A stretch of 64,000 nucleotides of DNA from CAVSJO01 sp963728445 (GTDB taxonomy: Bacteria > Gemmatimonadota > Gemmatimonadetes > Longimicrobiales > RSA9): the NCBI GenBank assembly GCA_963728445.1, contig CAVSJO010000006.1, positions 1,240,001-1,304,000 on the forward strand, written 5' to 3'. The position numbers and the translations under genes were made by a program. Below are positions 16,431 to 24,230 of the stretch, in pieces. The notes beneath the pieces were generated by a model. It searched no databases. It had not been told where the DNA came from and saw nothing but the letters and a program-made list of their open reading frames with translations. Position 1 is the first letter of the stretch. Each line of letters begins with the position of its first letter.

Positions 16431-18761
16431 ATGGCGGGGGGAAGGACCGACGGGATCGAGGGCGCACTGCTGCCGTTCGCGCCGATGATCTACGTGGCGT
16501 GGGCGGATGGTGCACTGTCCGCGGAGGAGATCGGGCGGATCCGGGCGATCGTCGAGGCGCAGCGCTGGACGGGCGACGCCGGACCGGAGCTGGACCGCTG
16601 GCTCGATCCGTCCCATCCACCGGAGTCCGCCGACCTGGCCGGCCTGCTGGCGATGCTGCGGAGCGCGGCGCGTGACGCGACGCCCGACGAGCGCCGGTCC
16701 CTCGCCCGCCTGGGCGAACGACTGGCCCGGGTCGGCGGACTCGACGCGCCGGGCGACGCCGTGCGGCAGGCCGTCGACGCCGTGGAGCGGGCCCTGGGTG
16801 TCCCGGGCGCCGAAGCCGTTCGCGCGATCGCGGATACGGAGGACGCCGGGGAGGAGCGCACCAGCGCCGCGTCCCGTTCCGCCGCGTCGCCCCTGCCGGA
16901 TCCGGCCGCGATCGAGGCCGTCCTGGAGCCGAGGAACCGCGAGCTTCGTGCGCGCGTGTTCGACGTGCTCGCCCGGCCGGTGTTCGACCGTGACCCCGAC
17001 CTGACGCGGCACGCGTGGCGCGAGAAGGTCCTGGAGTGGACGCGGATCCTGGCGGACGAAGGCCTGACCGCGTTCGCCTACCCGCCGGCGCAGGGCGGGG
17101 AAGGGGACATCGGCCGGTCCATCGCCGTGTTCGAGACCCTCGCCTACCACGAGCAGAGCCTCGTCGTGAAGTACGGGGTGCAGTTCGGCCTCTTCGGCGG
17201 CAGCATCCTGCATCTCGGCACGCAACGGCATCACGAGCGATACCTGGCAGACGTCGCGGCGCTGCGGCTGCCCGGCTGCTACGCCATGACGGAGGTCGGC
17301 CATGGCTCGAACGTGCGGGAGATCGGGACCGTCGCCCGCTACGACGAAGCCGCCGGGGAGCTGGTCGTGGACACGCCTACGGATGCCGACCGGAAGGACT
17401 GGATCGGCAACGCGGCGCTGCACGCCCGCATGGCGACCGTGTTCGCGCAGCTCGAGGTCGGAGGGCGCCGGGTGGGCGTCCAGCCCGTGCTGGTGCCGAT
17501 CCGGGACGACGCCGGCGCGGTGCTTCCCGGCGTCGAGATCGAGGACTGTGGCGAGAAGGAGGGGCTGAACGGCGTCGACAATGGCCGCATCCGCTTTACG
17601 TCCGTCCGCGTGCCGCGGGAAAACCTCCTCGACCGCTTCGGGTCCATCACGAGCGACGGGCGCTACGAGAGCCCGATCCCCAGCGACGGCCGGCGCTTCT
17701 TCACGATGCTGGGCACGCTGGTGGCGGGACGGATCAGCATCGCCGCCGCCTCGGTCAGCGCCGCGAAGGTCGGGCTGATCGCGGCGGTCCGCTACACGGA
17801 CGGTCGTCGGCAGTTCGGTCCGGAGGGCGGACCCGAGGTGCCGGTGCTGGACTACCTCGCGCAGCAGCGACGGCTGCTGCCCCGGCTGGCGACGACGTAC
17901 GCGCTGCACTTCGCCGTGCGACACCTCGAGGAGCGCTATGCGGCGGTGGAGCCGGGTCGGCCGCCGGACCGGGACGTGGAGGTCGGCGCCGCCGCCCTGA
18001 AGGCGTACGCGTCGGAACACGCGGTCACCACGTTGCAGCAGTGCCGGCAGGCCTGCGGCGGTCGCGGCTATCTGGCCTCCGCCCGCTTCGGACGCCTGAT
18101 GGCCGATACGGACGTCTTCACGACGTTCGAGGGGGCGAACCTGGTCCTGCGCCAGCTCGTCGCCCGTGGCCTGCTGACGGAGCTGAAGGAGCACCTGGGC
18201 GAGCTGCGGACGTGGGGCGTCGCGCGCTACGTGGGCCGCCGGGCCGCCGACGCCGTCGCCACCCGCAACCCCATCGTGGAGCGGCGCACGGATTCGGAGC
18301 ATCTGCGCTCGCCCGACACGCAGCTCGACCTCCTGCGCTGGCGGGAGGAGCACCTCGTCACCACGGCGGGTCGCCGTCTGAAGCGGCGCCTCGACGACGG
18401 CGTGGACTCATTCCTCGCCGTGAACGAGATCCAGGACCATCTCGTCGCCGTGGCCGACGCCTACGCCGAGCGCGTGCTCCTCGAGCGCTTCGTTGGTGTG
18501 GAACGGGCGACGGAGGAGGGCGACTCGACGGGCGACGCCGAGCGAGGCGCCTTCGCCGCGCTGCGCTCCCTCTACGCCCTGTCACGCATCGAGGCGGACC
18601 GCGGGTGGTTCCTGGAAAGCGGTGGACTCGAGGCGCGCAAGTCGAAGGCGATCCGCGACGAGGTCAATCGACTGTGCCGTGAGCTCCGGCCGGCCGCCGT
18701 CGCCCTGGTCGACGCGTTCGGCGTCCCCGCCGCCGTCCTGCGCGTGGACCTGTCCGTCTGA
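16431..18761 (+). CDS. Acyl-CoA oxidase/dehydrogenase with N-terminal TerB-like domain
   Basis: FAD flavoprotein expected to oxidise acyl-CoA to trans-2-enoyl-CoA, closest to peroxisomal-type acyl-CoA oxidases. The core shows YAMTEVGHGSN (FAD/substrate region), QACGGRGYL and the catalytic-base segment TTFEGAN. Residues 1-120 form a separate helical domain with AWADGALSAEE, resembling the TerB fold; it is joined by a short Ser/Ala linker. The 776-residue form starts at ATG 16431. A GTG at 16392, which overlaps the end of the M16 gene, is possible and would add 13 residues. The linkage to the M16 gene suggests one transcript. Confidence 0.85.
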   Translation: MAGGRTDGIEGALLPFAPMIYVAWADGALSAEEIGRIRAIVEAQRWTGDAGPELDRWLDPSHPPESADLAGLLAMLRSAARDATPDERRSLARLGERLARVGGLDAPGDAVRQAVDAVERALGVPGAEAVRAIADTEDAGEERTSAASRSAASPLPDPAAIEAVLEPRNRELRARVFDVLARPVFDRDPDLTRHAWREKVLEWTRILADEGLTAFAYPPAQGGEGDIGRSIAVFETLAYHEQSLVVKYGVQFGLFGGSILHLGTQRHHERYLADVAALRLPGCYAMTEVGHGSNVREIGTVARYDEAAGELVVDTPTDADRKDWIGNAALHARMATVFAQLEVGGRRVGVQPVLVPIRDDAGAVLPGVEIEDCGEKEGLNGVDNGRIRFTSVRVPRENLLDRFGSITSDGRYESPIPSDGRRFFTMLGTLVAGRISIAAASVSAAKVGLIAAVRYTDGRRQFGPEGGPEVPVLDYLAQQRRLLPRLATTYALHFAVRHLEERYAAVEPGRPPDRDVEVGAAALKAYASEHAVTTLQQCRQACGGRGYLASARFGRLMADTDVFTTFEGANLVLRQLVARGLLTELKEHLGELRTWGVARYVGRRAADAVATRNPIVERRTDSEHLRSPDTQLDLLRWREEHLVTTAGRRLKRRLDDGVDSFLAVNEIQDHLVAVADAYAERVLLERFVGVERATEEGDSTGDAERGAFAALRSLYALSRIEADRGWFLESGGLEARKSKAIRDEVNRLCRELRPAAVALVDAFGVPAAVLRVDLSV

Positions 18762-18886
18762 GCAGCGCGAAACGACGGGCCGTTTGCGCTTCGAGGGGCT
18801 CCGTCCCAAGTATGGAACTTGCAGCGTCAGGGGGTCGGTTCCAAGCCGATCGATCGAGCTCCAATTCCACACCGCGGGAGAGGAAG

Positions 18887-19504
18887 ATGCCCTACCCATT
18901 CAAGCTGCCCGATCTGCCGTACGCATACGACGCGCTCGAGCCGAACATCGACGCGCGCACCATGGAGATCCACCACGACAAGCACCACGCCGGATACACG
19001 AACAAGCTGAACGGCGCTCTGGAAGGGCACTCGGACTGGCAGGACCGGTCCGCCCCCGACATCCTCCGCAACATCAACAGCGTGCCCGAGGACATCCGCA
19101 CGGCGGTCCGCAATAACGGCGGCGGGTACGTGAACCACGACCTGTTCTGGAAGGTGATGTCGCCGGACGGCGGCGGGAAGCCGGAAGGCGATCTCTCCGA
19201 CGCCATCAGCGACGCCTTCGGGTCCTTCGACGCGTTCAAGGAGAAGCTGACGAACGCGGCTTCGGGGCAGTTCGGCAGCGGCTGGGGGTGGCTGGTGAAG
19301 ACGGGCTCCGGCAAGCTGGACGTCTACAGCACGCCCAATCAGGACAGCCCCTACATGAAGGGTGACACCCCGCTCCTGGGCGTCGACGTCTGGGAGCACG
19401 CCTATTACCTGAAGTACCAGAACAAGCGCGGCGACTACCTGGGCAACTGGTGGAACGTCGTGAACTGGGACCAGGTGGCGAAGAACTTCTCTGCCGCGAA
19501 GTAA
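18887..19504 (+). CDS. Superoxide dismutase (Fe/Mn family)
   Basis: Cytoplasmic enzyme converting superoxide to oxygen and peroxide. The 205-residue protein shows the Fe/Mn-SOD hallmarks: LPDLPYAYDALEP start, metal His in TMEIHHDKHH, a second His in GGYVNHDLFW, GSGWGWLV, and Asp/His in DVWEHAYYLKYQN. The sequence does not let me decide between Fe and Mn. The ATG follows GGGAGAGGAAG. A 125-base leader separates it from the acyl-CoA oxidase gene, and a strong hairpin terminator follows. No signal peptide is present. Confidence 0.97.
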   Translation: MPYPFKLPDLPYAYDALEPNIDARTMEIHHDKHHAGYTNKLNGALEGHSDWQDRSAPDILRNINSVPEDIRTAVRNNGGGYVNHDLFWKVMSPDGGGKPEGDLSDAISDAFGSFDAFKEKLTNAASGQFGSGWGWLVKTGSGKLDVYSTPNQDSPYMKGDTPLLGVDVWEHAYYLKYQNKRGDYLGNWWNVVNWDQVAKNFSAAK

Positions 19505-19531
19505 TCGGACCGGACGCCGGTTCCGAGGACC

Positions 19532-19565
19532 AGGCGGCCCCGTTCAGGCGGGGCCGCCTTCTTCG
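19532..19565 (+). terminator. Terminator after superoxide dismutase, probably bidirectional
   Basis: AGGCGGCCCC (19532-19541) pairs perfectly with GGGGCCGCCT (19550-19559), followed by TCTTC. The stop codon of the convergent App1-like gene lies in its loop, so the hairpin may serve both strands. Confidence 0.8.
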
Positions 19566-20722
19566 TGGGAGAATGCGCCGCCCGATCCCGCCGCCCGGTC
19601 TTCGGCGGCCTCGGCGGCGACCTCGCCCACGTCCGCGTCGGCGATCCAGCCGCGCTCGGCCGCGTGGCGCGCGGCCACGGCCGTGGACTCGGCCAGGAGC
19701 AGCGTGCTTCCCGCTTTCGCGACCTGCATGGCCAGGGACCGGATCGAGCCGCGACGCTCGGCGGTTCCGGAGACGTCGCGGACGTATACGGCCAGCACGC
19801 GTTCCGGAAACTCGCGCACGACGTCCCGGTAGATCTCGGGATCGTCCTGGCCGCTGTCCCCGACGAGCACGAAGGGCAGGGCGGGGTACGTGGCCAGGAT
19901 ACGGCGGATGGCCGCGAGCTTGTGGGAGCGGTGTCCGAAGGGCAGCGCGGAGAGGCGGACGCCCCAGTCCCGGAGCTCGATGGGACCCCGGGGAATGCCA
20001 TGGATCCCGAGGAACTCGAAGAGCACGTCGTAGAGGTTCCACGGGCTGCTCGAGACGTAGAAGATCGGGTTGTTCTGCTGGACCTGCCCCGTGCCGCGCT
20101 GCAGGGCGCGATAGAAGGACGCGACGCCCTCGAACGGGACCCGCGTGTGCACGTTCCCGAAGAGCACCTCCCGGACCATGGTGAGCGTGTCGGCGACGTT
20201 CGTCCGGACGATGGTGTCGTCGATGTCGCTGATGACGCCGAAGCGGGCGCTGGAGGGAGGGACGAGCACCTCGCCGGGGACGGGCGGACGCTCGCTCTCG
20301 GGGGCGAGGAGCTCGAGGTCGACGCGGTGCCAGAGCCGGTCGGGCTCCGGCGGCGCGGCCGGCTGCACGTCGACGCGGAAGAAACCCTCCTCGTCGGCCC
20401 GCGTCTCGACCTCACGGCCGCGGTAGCGGGCGAGGATCCGAGCGTGCGGGATCTCGTCGCTCTCGAGTCGCCGGTAGGCGCCCACGAGGTTCCGCCACCA
20501 CGGATCGCCGGGCGACGGGTCCGGAAGCACGCTGTGCTCGAGCACCCGCCCGCGCAGCGTGAGCTGCTCCGGGACACCGTACCCGTGATAGGCGACGATG
20601 CGCGGGTCGGGCTCCGGCTGCTGACCCTTCAGCCGACGGCGCAGGGCCCGCGCCCGGCCGCGCACGTCGCCGGCCATGTCCCCGAAACCCACGTCCCCGA
20701 ACGCCCATCGCCAGTCCGCCAT
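19544..20722 (-). CDS. App1-family phosphatidate phosphatase-like protein (DUF2183)
   Basis: HAD-like phosphatase of the App1/DUF2183 family, known in fungi as a phosphatidate phosphatase; the bacterial substrate is unknown. In this 392-residue protein the catalytic motif DIDDTIV lies at residues 166-172, and VSSSPWNLYD and the acidic motif LVGDSGQDDPEIY follow in the order expected for the fold. The N-terminal 150 residues are a family-typical beta-rich region. The ATG at 20722 follows AAGGAGAGGAA, a strong ribosome-binding site; the open frame further upstream is spacer. No signal peptide is seen. The last residues are Gly/Ala/Pro rich. Confidence 0.88.
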   Translation of the reverse strand: MADWRWAFGDVGFGDMAGDVRGRARALRRRLKGQQPEPDPRIVAYHGYGVPEQLTLRGRVLEHSVLPDPSPGDPWWRNLVGAYRRLESDEIPHARILARYRGREVETRADEEGFFRVDVQPAAPPEPDRLWHRVDLELLAPESERPPVPGEVLVPPSSARFGVISDIDDTIVRTNVADTLTMVREVLFGNVHTRVPFEGVASFYRALQRGTGQVQQNNPIFYVSSSPWNLYDVLFEFLGIHGIPRGPIELRDWGVRLSALPFGHRSHKLAAIRRILATYPALPFVLVGDSGQDDPEIYRDVVREFPERVLAVYVRDVSGTAERRGSIRSLAMQVAKAGSTLLLAESTAVAARHAAERGWIADADVGEVAAEAAEDRAAGSGGAFSHEEGGPA

Positions 20723-20830
20723 TTCCTCTCCTTGACCCTCCTCCTGTGCGCCTGCCCTGCGGGCACCGTGCCGGGCAGACACGAGCCGCGCATGGCAGAC
20801 ACCTCCATCGCAGGGCACGCCGGTTGCATT

Positions 20831-20866
20831 CGGACCCGTGATTGCCGACGGACCCGTGACTGCCGA
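20831..20866. repeat. Two tandem 18-bp repeats in a divergent promoter region
   Basis: CGGACCCGTGATTGCCGA is followed directly by CGGACCCGTGACTGCCGA, with one difference. The pair lies in the 185-bp spacer between the App1-like gene and the LEA-type lipoprotein gene, 42 bp before the latter's ATG. It is a candidate operator. Confidence 0.6.
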
Positions 20867-20907
20867 CGTGGGCCCCGTGCCACGACCCCGACGACGGAGG
20901 ACGAACG

Positions 20908-21447
20908 ATGGTTTCGCAACCACCAACCGGACCGCGCGCCCGGACCGCACTCCTCGCCGTCGCCGTCGTGGCGGCGGGCGGCGCCGCGGCGAGCGCGTGC
21001 GCGACTCTCGGCCAGGCCCTCCAGCCGCCGGCGATCTCCGCTGCCAGTGGCCGATCCGCCGAGCTGCGCCTCCTGGGCCCGTCGACGCAGCATCCGCTGG
21101 GCGCCGCCTCCGTACGCCTCTGGGCGCACGTTTCCAATCCCAACCCGCTGTCCCTCACCCTCGCCGCGCTGAGCGGGGGGCTCTACCTTTCCGACACCCA
21201 TGCGGCGGACGTCGACTTCCCGCTCGGTCTGCCGCTGCGGGCGGCCCAGGACACCGTGATCCCGCTGGACATCTCCGTCGGTTTCTCTGAGATTCCGGCG
21301 CTCGCGAACCTCGCGCGGCAGTGGCTCTCGGGGCAGGACGTGCCGTACCGGCTGGAGGGAACGATGTCTGTCGACGCCGGCGCCCTCGGTCAGCCGAGCT
21401 TCGGGCCCATGACGCTGCTGCAGGGCGAGGTCCCCGTTCGACGCTAG
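20908..21447 (+). CDS. LEA type 2 (WHy) domain secreted protein
   Basis: Exported 179-residue protein with an N-terminal hydrophobic signal (LLAVAVVAAGGAAASAC, lipobox-like ending with Cys) and one LEA14/WHy-type beta-sandwich containing the characteristic NPNPLSLTL segment and an alternating VxFPLGLPL/IPLDISV pattern. Bacterial members are periplasmic or membrane-tethered and have no defined activity; a stress role is only by analogy. The ATG at 20908 follows GGAGGACGAACG. It is followed after 56 bp by the SMP-30-like lipoprotein gene in the same direction. Confidence 0.8.
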   Translation: MVSQPPTGPRARTALLAVAVVAAGGAAASACATLGQALQPPAISAASGRSAELRLLGPSTQHPLGAASVRLWAHVSNPNPLSLTLAALSGGLYLSDTHAADVDFPLGLPLRAAQDTVIPLDISVGFSEIPALANLARQWLSGQDVPYRLEGTMSVDAGALGQPSFGPMTLLQGEVPVRR

Positions 21448-21503
21448 CGGATCGGCCGCGTCGTCGCCGTCCGCAGACACGCTCTTCCATCCAGGAGTCC
21501 GCG

Positions 21504-22466
21504 ATGCCGCGCCACCCCGTCCGCTTCCATGCCGCCGTCCTCGGACTCGCGCTCCTCGCCGCCGCCTGCGGGGGCGAGAGCGGCCAGGCCGGCGGGGCGG
21601 CGAACGCCGGCGCCGGCGACAGCACGAGCGCCCCGGATACCACCGCTGGACACCCAACCGTCGCCGCGCCCCCCGAGCCGGTACCCCTCGCCAACGCCGT
21701 GTTCCGGGCGCCGGAGTCCGTGCTCTGGGACTCCACGGCGGACGTCTACTTCGTCAGCAACATCAACGGTGACGCACGTGCCGAAGACGGGAACGGCTTC
21801 ATCAGCCGCGTGCGACCCGACGGCTCCGTCGACTCGCTGCACTTCGTGCAGGGCGGCCGCGGAGGCGCCACGCTCAACGCGCCCAAGGGCATGGCCATCA
21901 TCGGCAACACGCTCTGGGTCGCGGACCTCGACCGGATCCGCGCCTTCGACAAGCGCACCGGGCGACCGGTGGGCGGCATCGACCTGGCGAAGGCGGGCGC
22001 GTCCTTCCTGAACGACCTGACGCCCGGTCCGAAGGGCTCCCTCTACATTTCCGACACGGACGGAAACCGCGTCTTCAACATCAGCCGCAATCTCCAGCCG
22101 TCCTCCCCCGTGACCGGCGATACGCTTCAAGGCCCCAACGGCCTCTTCTGGGAAGAGGACGCAGGCCGCCTCGTGATCGCGTCCATGCAGGGAACGTCGG
22201 TGTTCGGGTGGTCCCCGGCGGACTCCACGCTGAAGGTGCTGGCCCGGGGCGTCGGCGGCTTCGACGGCGTCGCCCGCCTCGGCGACGGCAGGCTCGTGGT
22301 CTCGAGCCTCACGAACGGCGGGATCTACGTGCTCACGAAGGGCGGCCTGACGCGGCTGTCCGATCAGAAGGGCGTGGCGGATCTGGGCGCCGACACGAAG
22401 CGCGGCAGGCTGCTGCTGCCGATCCTGGGCGAGGACCGCGTCGTGTTCCTGGACGTGCCGAAGTAG
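21504..22466 (+). CDS. SMP-30/gluconolactonase-like beta-propeller lipoprotein (copy 1)
   Basis: Secreted lipoprotein of 320 residues: signal ending LLAAACGG, then an Ala/Gly/Thr-rich linker, then a six-blade-type propeller beginning FRAPESVLWDSTADVYFVSN. NHL/SMP-30 features include GPNGLFWEE and DGVARLGDGRLVVSS. Metal-site residues of true gluconolactonases cannot be confirmed, so the activity is not assigned. The ATG at 21504 follows CAGGAG. It is clearly paralogous to the lipoprotein at 43015-43968, which shares the ESVL(W/Y)D, YVSNINGN-like and DGNGFISRV segments. Confidence 0.88.
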   Translation: MPRHPVRFHAAVLGLALLAAACGGESGQAGGAANAGAGDSTSAPDTTAGHPTVAAPPEPVPLANAVFRAPESVLWDSTADVYFVSNINGDARAEDGNGFISRVRPDGSVDSLHFVQGGRGGATLNAPKGMAIIGNTLWVADLDRIRAFDKRTGRPVGGIDLAKAGASFLNDLTPGPKGSLYISDTDGNRVFNISRNLQPSSPVTGDTLQGPNGLFWEEDAGRLVIASMQGTSVFGWSPADSTLKVLARGVGGFDGVARLGDGRLVVSSLTNGGIYVLTKGGLTRLSDQKGVADLGADTKRGRLLLPILGEDRVVFLDVPK

Positions 22467-22550
22467 GGCCCCTCCCAGGGCGTGTCGGGTCGCGGGGGAA
22501 TCCTGCGTATGCAGGAGCACAGGTCATCTCCCCCAGACCGGAGGCGCTCC

Positions 22551-24176
22551 ATGCGAACAGGCAGGACTTTCGCGGCACTCGTCGTCGCTCTCGCAGGGCT
22601 GTTCTCGACCATTTCGTGCGCGGACGAAAACGTCCCGACTGCCATAGCCGATGGCGGGGCCCTCGCGAGCATGTCACCGAACGCCGGCAACGGCGGCAAG
22701 GTGAAGGTCAAGCAGCTTCAGCTTCAGTCGAACACGATCCGGATCGACGGGCCCGCGGACGCAGGCGTCGTCAGCATCGGCAACTCCGGACTCGCCATTC
22801 AGAGCGGCGTCTCGATGCGGGGCGAGGTCGTCCAGGGACCCGCCACGGCGTCCGGATTCGACGTGCCGGTCCAGTGTTCGCCGAACCCGGCGGATGCCGG
22901 CAAGCTGCCGACCGGCACCTGTGACGCCACCTTCTCATTCACGGTCTCCGGTCTCCAGCCGGGGGCCGCGGTCTTCGTTCTCCACGTGCTCCAGGCGGGG
23001 AGTGAGCTGGCGAGCAAATCGGTGAACGTCACGCTCACGGGCACGGCAGGCTTCCTATCCGTTTCGCTGGCCTCGTATACCCTGGCGATCGATGGTCCAT
23101 CGACGACGTACACCGCAGTTCTCGAGAATCCATCGGGCAGCCTGCAGGGCATGAGCGTGCAGGGCTGGATCGTCCAGGGCACCTCACGTCGAGCGGCGGG
23201 TGGGGCGGTCCTGACGTGCAGTGGTGCCAACGGGGTATTCCCGACGGGCACGTGCACCTTCTCGTTCAGTGCAGGGGCCAGCAACAGCCCCAACAACGGA
23301 GGCAGCGGAACGCTCGTCCCGGGTGCTGCGACATTCGAGCTCGACCTTCAGCAGACGTCGGGCACGACGACCACGGTCTTCGACATCGAAACGGTCGCGG
23401 TGACACTCGTGTCGTCGGCGCCGCGGATCGTCAGCCTACAGCTGGACGCATACGAGTTGCCCATCGACGGAGATGGCGTGGGCTACACGGCGACACTCCA
23501 GAACTACGGCTACACGGTGAGCGGCGTCATCCTGCAGGGGGAGATCACGCAGGCGGGCACCCCGGTCACGGTCCGGGCAGCCGGTGGGCTCCTGATCGAC
23601 TGTGGCGCCGGCCTGGGCACCCTGCCCACCACAGCGGCGTGTGAAGTCCACTTCACCGCCAGCGCATCGAACTCGGCCGCCGGGAACGGGACGCTCGTGC
23701 CAGGGAATGCGACGTTCGTCCTGCGCATGTACCGCGGCGACCCCTCCGAACTGATCGGCAGTGTCGAGGTGGCGGTGTTGCTCACCGACGACACCGGCTG
23801 CTTCCCGGACCTGCCGAAGCCGCAGCTCGCAGTGGAGAGCGTGGTGTGGGGCGGGATCGGCGGCAGCGACCACGTGGAGCTCGACGTCACCAACTATTCA
23901 TCGTTCCCGGACGTCCTGTTCGCGCCGGCACCGGACCTTCCTGCCTGTGGCGCCAACGCAAACTCGTCCCGCTCGTGGGTGGACGTCCTGCGGGGGGATA
24001 CCGGCGAGTACATCTTCGGGTTCTGCAGCTTCGGACAGGCGTCGGACCTGAACTCGCTCTGGTACCAGGTCCCCGCCGGAACGGGACCCACGTCGGTGAA
24101 GATCCGGATCACCGACCGCAAGTGCAATCAGGTCTACGAGTCGGATCCTGTGACGCTGCCCATCGTGATCGGCTGA
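22551..24176 (+). CDS. Secreted lipoprotein with three copies of an unrecognised domain
   Basis: Exported 541-residue protein; signal ends TISCADE. I do not recognise the domain, but three repeats of about 120-130 residues are plain. Each has a start like VSLxxYxLxIDG, a YTAxLxN strand, GxxLQGxIxQG, a Cys in a CSAxxG/CGAxLG segment followed by (L/F)PTxxC, then SASNSxxGxGTLVPGxATF and a final VAVTL-type strand. Copy 1 (about residues 45-165) is the most diverged; copies 2 (166-290) and 3 (291-415) are closely alike. The paired cysteines suggest one disulfide per repeat. A C-terminal region (about 420-541) has four more Cys. An adhesin or extracellular matrix role is only a guess from architecture. 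Confidence 0.8.
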   Translation: MRTGRTFAALVVALAGLFSTISCADENVPTAIADGGALASMSPNAGNGGKVKVKQLQLQSNTIRIDGPADAGVVSIGNSGLAIQSGVSMRGEVVQGPATASGFDVPVQCSPNPADAGKLPTGTCDATFSFTVSGLQPGAAVFVLHVLQAGSELASKSVNVTLTGTAGFLSVSLASYTLAIDGPSTTYTAVLENPSGSLQGMSVQGWIVQGTSRRAAGGAVLTCSGANGVFPTGTCTFSFSAGASNSPNNGGSGTLVPGAATFELDLQQTSGTTTTVFDIETVAVTLVSSAPRIVSLQLDAYELPIDGDGVGYTATLQNYGYTVSGVILQGEITQAGTPVTVRAAGGLLIDCGAGLGTLPTTAACEVHFTASASNSAAGNGTLVPGNATFVLRMYRGDPSELIGSVEVAVLLTDDTGCFPDLPKPQLAVESVVWGGIGGSDHVELDVTNYSSFPDVLFAPAPDLPACGANANSSRSWVDVLRGDTGEYIFGFCSFGQASDLNSLWYQVPAGTGPTSVKIRITDRKCNQVYESDPVTLPIVIG

Positions 24177-24184
24177 CGGCGGGA

Positions 24185-24230
24185 CCGGCTCCGGCATGGG
24201 CGGACCCCGGCCGCTCATCGCCGGAGCCGG
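24185..24230. terminator. Possible bidirectional terminator hairpin
   Basis: CCGGCTCCGGC (24185-24195) and GCCGGAGCCGG (24220-24230) are perfect 11-bp inverted repeats with a 24-base loop between convergent genes. There is no T tract, and the right arm is inside the kinase gene. Confidence 0.35.
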
